NCBI GenBank assembly: GCA_016875645.1
Contig: VGPE01000100.1
Span: 1-9,335, forward strand
Length of the DNA: 9,335 nucleotides
Direction of reading: 5' to 3'
Source: Chloroflexota bacterium
GTDB lineage: Bacteria > Chloroflexota > Limnocylindria > Limnocylindrales > CSP1-4
Below the pieces are notes generated by a model. It ran no database searches. It had not been told where the DNA came from and was given only the letters and a program-made list of their open reading frames with translations. The translations under genes were made by a program, and so were the position numbers. The stretch's first letter is position 1; each line of letters begins with the position of its first letter. Positions 7,391-9,335 of this stretch are shown piece after piece.

Positions 7391-7404
7391 GCCGAATGCC
7401 CGGA

Positions 7405-7420
7405 CGCTCCGCGCGGGGCG
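7405..7420 (+). terminator. GC-rich hairpin after coaD (weak terminator candidate)
   Basis: CGCTCC (7405-7410) pairs with GGGGCG (7415-7420) through six base pairs, one of them G-U, around a GCGC loop. It lies 15 bases after the coaD stop and just before the -10 candidate at 7423, the place for a boundary between transcription units. There is no T-run, so intrinsic termination would be weak. Confidence 0.2.
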
Positions 7421-7422
7421 AG

Positions 7423-7431
7423 TGCGATAAT
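7423..7431 (+). promoter_or_regulatory. Extended -10 promoter candidate for the coiled-coil gene
   Basis: TGC followed by GATAAT (7426-7431) is an extended -10 with a single mismatch to TATAAT. It stands out as an A/T island in the 90-base gap between coaD and the coiled-coil gene. A start near 7438 would give a leader of about 43 bases to the ATC at 7481. No -35 match is obvious. It may drive the coiled coil-DUF177-rpmF-plsX group. Confidence 0.45.
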
Positions 7432-7465
7432 CGGGCAGGGCGCCCACCGCGCCCGCACAGCGCCG

Positions 7466-7471
7466 AGGAGG
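7466..7471 (+). promoter_or_regulatory. Perfect ribosome-binding site AGGAGG that decides the downstream start
   Basis: AGGAGG is the full anti-Shine-Dalgarno complement and lies 9 bases before the ATC at 7481. It is 84 bases before the first conventional in-frame start (GTG 7556), too far to serve it. Its placement is the main argument that translation begins at or very near 7481. Confidence 0.6.
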
Positions 7472-7480
7472 GCCCGTCCC

Positions 7481-8017
7481 ATCGACATCATCTTCCTCGT
7501 CGAGCGGCTCGAGTCCCTCATCGCCAACGGCAAGAAGCTGCCCCTGACCAACAACGTGGTGCTGGACCAGGTGGCGGCCCTGGACCTGATCGACCAGTTG
7601 CGTGTCGCGGTGCCCGAGGAGGTGCGGGCCGCCAAGCGGATCAACTCCGAAGGGGAACGGATCATCGATCTGGCCCAGGAGGAGGCCGAGCACGTCATCG
7701 CCCGGGCGCAGGAGCAGGCCGCCTTCCTCATCGAGGAGCGCGGGCTCCTGCTGGCCGCCCAGGAGGAGAGCCGGCGGATCGTCGAGACCGCCCTGGGTGA
7801 GGGCGCCGAGGTGCGGCGCGGCGCGGACGAGTACGCCGCGAGCGTGCTCATCGGGCTCGAGGGCGAAGTCGTCCGGACGCTCCAGAGCATCAAGAAGGGC
7901 TTCCAGTTGCTGGACGAACGGCGCGCTGCGCTGCGCTCGTCGGAAGGGGACGAGGATGCGGATGCCGCCCTCGAAGCCGAGGAGGCGGGCGCGACCCCGG
8001 GTCGCGGGCGATCGTGA
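7481..8017 (+). CDS. DivIVA/SepIVA-like coiled-coil protein, probable ATC start
   Basis: This resembles the coiled-coil proteins (often labelled DivIVA-like or ATP synthase subunit b-like) encoded between coaD and DUF177 in Actinobacteria and Chloroflexota; mycobacterial SepIVA is the studied relative, acting in division and envelope growth. From 7481 the product has 178 residues. Residues 3-25 (IIFLVERLESLIANGKKLPL and on) match the family's N-terminal region. RVAVPEEVRAAKRINSEG-like sequence follows, then a long Glu/Ala/Arg-rich heptad helix to about 150 and an acidic tail. There is no signal peptide or membrane segment. No ATG, GTG or TTG is in frame between the coaD stop and GTG 7556, which would remove 25 family-like residues. 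ATC 7481 sits 9 bases after AGGAGG. The alternative is a sequence error at an original ATG. DUF177 follows after 7 bases. Function is inferred. Confidence 0.75.
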   Translation: MDIIFLVERLESLIANGKKLPLTNNVVLDQVAALDLIDQLRVAVPEEVRAAKRINSEGERIIDLAQEEAEHVIARAQEQAAFLIEERGLLLAAQEESRRIVETALGEGAEVRRGADEYAASVLIGLEGEVVRTLQSIKKGFQLLDERRAALRSSEGDEDADAALEAEEAGATPGRGRS

Positions 8018-8024
8018 CGGGCGC

Positions 8025-8591
8025 GTGAGCCGTTCTGCTCCGGGCGCCCCACTGACCTATCCCGCGGCCAGGCTGCTCCAGGAGCCGCCCGGATCCACTC
8101 GTGCCCATCTCGTCGCGGGCGTCACGATCGACCCGGGCGAGGGCCTGCGCCTCGCGGACCCCATCGAGGGCCGCGTCGAGTTGATGCGGACCAACCGCGG
8201 CCTGTTCGTCCGGGCGAACCTGACCACGTCACTCGACGCCGAGTGCAGTCGCTGCCTGCGCGAGATCGAGGTGCCGCTCGAACTGAAGATCGCCGAGGAG
8301 GCGCTGCCCAGCATCGATATCGCCACCGGGCAGCCGGTCGACACGAGCGCCGAGCCCGACGTCATGCGGCTCAGCGATCACCACGAGGTGGAACTGGAGG
8401 TGCCCGTCCGCGAGGCGATCCAGCTCGCGGAACCGATCGCCCCGGTCTGCGACCAGGCGTGCCCCGGACTGTGCCCGGAATGCGGTCAGCGGCGCGACGG
8501 GGGCCATTCGCACGGCGAGGAGCCCATCGACCCGCGCCTGGAGGCGCTGCGCGCGTTCCGCCGGGAAGAGGACGAGCCCGGCCGAGCCTGA
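8025..8591 (+). CDS. yceD: DUF177/YceD family 23S rRNA accumulation protein
   Basis: YceD/DUF177 proteins are needed for normal 23S rRNA accumulation in E. coli and plant plastids, and their genes usually sit directly before rpmF, as here. The 188-residue product has the family landmarks: an internal CSRC (C74, C77) in a strand-rich region beginning about residue 60, and a C-terminal CDQACPGLCPECGQ (C142, C146, C150, C153), the counterpart of the usual C-x3-C-x-GLCPxCG. These cysteines suggest zinc binding. The start is GTG 8025, 7 bases after the coiled-coil stop. The same frame is open far upstream but there overlaps the coiled-coil gene and reads as Arg/Ser-rich shadow. No strong ribosome-binding site is visible, so coupling is likely. 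The molecular activity is unknown. Confidence 0.9.
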   Translation: MSRSAPGAPLTYPAARLLQEPPGSTRAHLVAGVTIDPGEGLRLADPIEGRVELMRTNRGLFVRANLTTSLDAECSRCLREIEVPLELKIAEEALPSIDIATGQPVDTSAEPDVMRLSDHHEVELEVPVREAIQLAEPIAPVCDQACPGLCPECGQRRDGGHSHGEEPIDPRLEALRAFRREEDEPGRA

Positions 8592-8598
8592 CCTGGGG

Positions 8599-8604
8599 TA
8601 CACT
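8599..8604 (+). promoter_or_regulatory. Possible -10 element in the rpmF leader
   Basis: TACACT (TAnnnT form) occurs 8 bases after the DUF177 stop in the 123-base gap before rpmF. A start near 8611 would leave a leader of about 104 bases. The leader holds short GC palindromes, for example CCGGCGCCGG near 8671-8680, which could form structure. There is no TG extension and no -35, so support is weak. Nothing else was recognised in this gap. Confidence 0.25.
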
Positions 8605-8714
8605 CCCGCGTCGGCCGACCGCGACCGCCCGATCCGCCGGCCGCGCACGCGTCACCATGCGGCGATCGCACCGGCGCCGGCCTGATCTCACGCCTGAAGG
8701 AGCCAGCACACACC

Positions 8715-8915
8715 ATGGGAGTTCCCAAGCGACGCGTGTCGCATGCCCGGCAGGGCGATCGGCGCGCCCACCAGGCGCTGCGCCTGCCGTCCCTCGAGGA
8801 GTGTCCGCACTGCCACGAGCAGAAGCAGTCGCACCACGCATGCCTCAACTGCGGCTACTACGGGGGCCGGCTGGCAATCGAGCTCAAGAAGCCCAGCGAC
8901 GAAACGGCCGGCTGA
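8715..8915 (+). CDS. rpmF: 50S ribosomal protein bL32
   Basis: A small zinc-ribbon protein of the large ribosomal subunit. The 66 residues begin with the bL32 signature MGVPKRRVS (1-9; usually MAVPKRR), followed by a basic helix with RRAH (16-19). The zinc ribbon has C30 and C33 in ECPHCHE, and C43 and C46 in CLNCGYYGG. All four cysteines are present, so this is the zinc-binding form. GAAGGAG at 8696-8702 precedes the ATG with a 12-base spacer, a little long. The DUF177-rpmF-plsX order is widely conserved, linking ribosome production with membrane lipid synthesis. plsX begins 21 bases downstream. Confidence 0.96.
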   Translation: MGVPKRRVSHARQGDRRAHQALRLPSLEECPHCHEQKQSHHACLNCGYYGGRLAIELKKPSDETAG

Positions 8916-8936
8916 CGCCGGTCGCGGGAGCCGGCC

Positions 8937-9335
8937 ATGGACCTGAGTGCGGTCCGCGAACATGACGAGGATCGCCGCGTCCGCATCGCGGTCGACGCCA
9001 TGGGCGGCGACCACGCCCCAGACGAAGTCGTGCGTGGCGCGCTGCTGTACGCCAGGCGCCAACCCCGCGACGGGGTCATCCTCGTCGGCGACGAGGCGCG
9101 CGTCCGCGATATCGTCGGCCGGAGCGTCCCCGCCAACGTCTCGTTCGCTCCGGCAAGCCAGGTCATCACCATGGACGAGCACCCGGCGAAGGCACTGCGC
9201 GACAAGCGCGACGCTTCGATCCTGGTCGCGATGGATCTCGTCAAGCGCGGCGAGGCCGATGCCGTCGTGACGGCCGGCCACACCGGGGCGGGCATGGCCG
9301 CCGCGGTGCTGCGGCTGGGCCGCCTGCCAGGGGTC
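8937..9335 (+). CDS. plsX: Phosphate acyltransferase PlsX, N-terminal part (runs off the window)
   Basis: PlsX, a peripheral membrane enzyme, converts acyl-ACP and phosphate to acyl-phosphate, the donor PlsY uses to start phospholipid synthesis. The 133 visible residues contain RIAVDAMGGDHAP (16-28), the conserved MDEHPAKALRDK (79-90, usually EEHP-KALR-K), and DAVVTAGHTGAGMAAA (107-122). Most PlsX proteins have AGNTGA; here it is AGHTGA, H115. The ATG at 8937 follows GGGAG (8925-8929) at a 7-base spacing and adds 14 charged residues before the core, longer than the usual short Met-Lys-Ile lead. The frame is open to the last base, so the gene is truncated only by the window edge. It complements the fakA-like gene, which also yields acyl-phosphate. 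Confidence 0.95.
   Translation, partial: MDLSAVREHDEDRRVRIAVDAMGGDHAPDEVVRGALLYARRQPRDGVILVGDEARVRDIVGRSVPANVSFAPASQVITMDEHPAKALRDKRDASILVAMDLVKRGEADAVVTAGHTGAGMAAAVLRLGRLPGV

Noticed and set aside
7396..7800. 134-residue frame starting with ATG 7396
   Set aside because: It overlaps the coiled-coil gene in a different frame, is Arg/Gly/Pro-rich, and shows no family resemblance, whereas the frame from 7481 does.
7602..8024. Long upstream extension of the DUF177 frame
   Set aside because: It overlaps the coiled-coil gene and encodes Arg/Ser-rich shadow sequence. GTG 8025 gives a normal-length DUF177 protein.
8592..8714. Riboswitch or structured r-protein leader before rpmF
   Set aside because: Only short GC palindromes are visible and no known riboswitch core motif is recognisable, so I would not claim one from sequence alone.
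8243..8965. 240-residue frame overlapping DUF177, rpmF and plsX
   Set aside because: Arg/Ala/Gly-rich shadow across three well-supported genes in other frames.

Overview
The window is a dense, very GC-rich bacterial housekeeping segment. Gene order and protein families point to a Chloroflexota-like, probably uncultured lineage (possibly Limnocylindria/Ellin6529 type). That placement is inferred from three things: the Chloroflexota/Actinobacteria-style DivIVA-like coiled-coil gene between coaD and the DUF177 gene, the four-cysteine forms of bL28 and bL32, and the strong G/C bias at third codon positions. No mobile element, CRISPR array, tRNA or rRNA was seen.

Layout. Positions 1-78 hold the C-terminal end of an unidentified upstream gene. 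Then come rpe (ribulose-phosphate 3-epimerase, with an unusual ~114-residue C-terminal extension) and dtd (D-aminoacyl-tRNA deacylase). rpmB (bL28) lies on the opposite strand, convergent with dtd. A 170-base divergent promoter region (1767-1936) separates rpmB from a long plus-strand run: an Asp23/Gls24-family gene, a fakA-like DAK2 gene, recG, rsmD, coaD, a DivIVA-like coiled-coil gene, a DUF177/YceD gene, rpmF (bL32) and the start of plsX, which runs off the end. Junctions are tight: ATGA overlap (asp23/fakA), 2-base gap (fakA/recG), 0-base gap (recG/rsmD), GTGA overlap (rsmD/coaD). Non-coding gaps are 170, 90 (7391-7480) and 123 bases (8592-8714), and each contains a candidate promoter. 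No stretch above 300 bases lacks a gene.

How the genes work together. The order merges two neighbourhoods known from Firmicutes: rpe ... rpmB-yloU(asp23)-yloV(fakA) ... recG ... plsX, and rsmD-coaD ... DUF177-rpmF. Themes are ribosome and translation quality (rpmB, rpmF, rsmD, DUF177, dtd), acyl-phosphate and membrane lipid supply (fakA-like, plsX), CoA synthesis (coaD), DNA repair (recG) and envelope or division (Asp23 family, DivIVA-like coiled coil).

Most unusual points: the Rpe C-terminal extension; the coiled-coil gene, whose conserved N-terminus and perfect AGGAGG point to an ATC start; and a palindromic, overlapping pair of -10 elements between rpmB and the asp23-type gene. I found no convincing wholly new system; this is mainly a conserved core region with these oddities.
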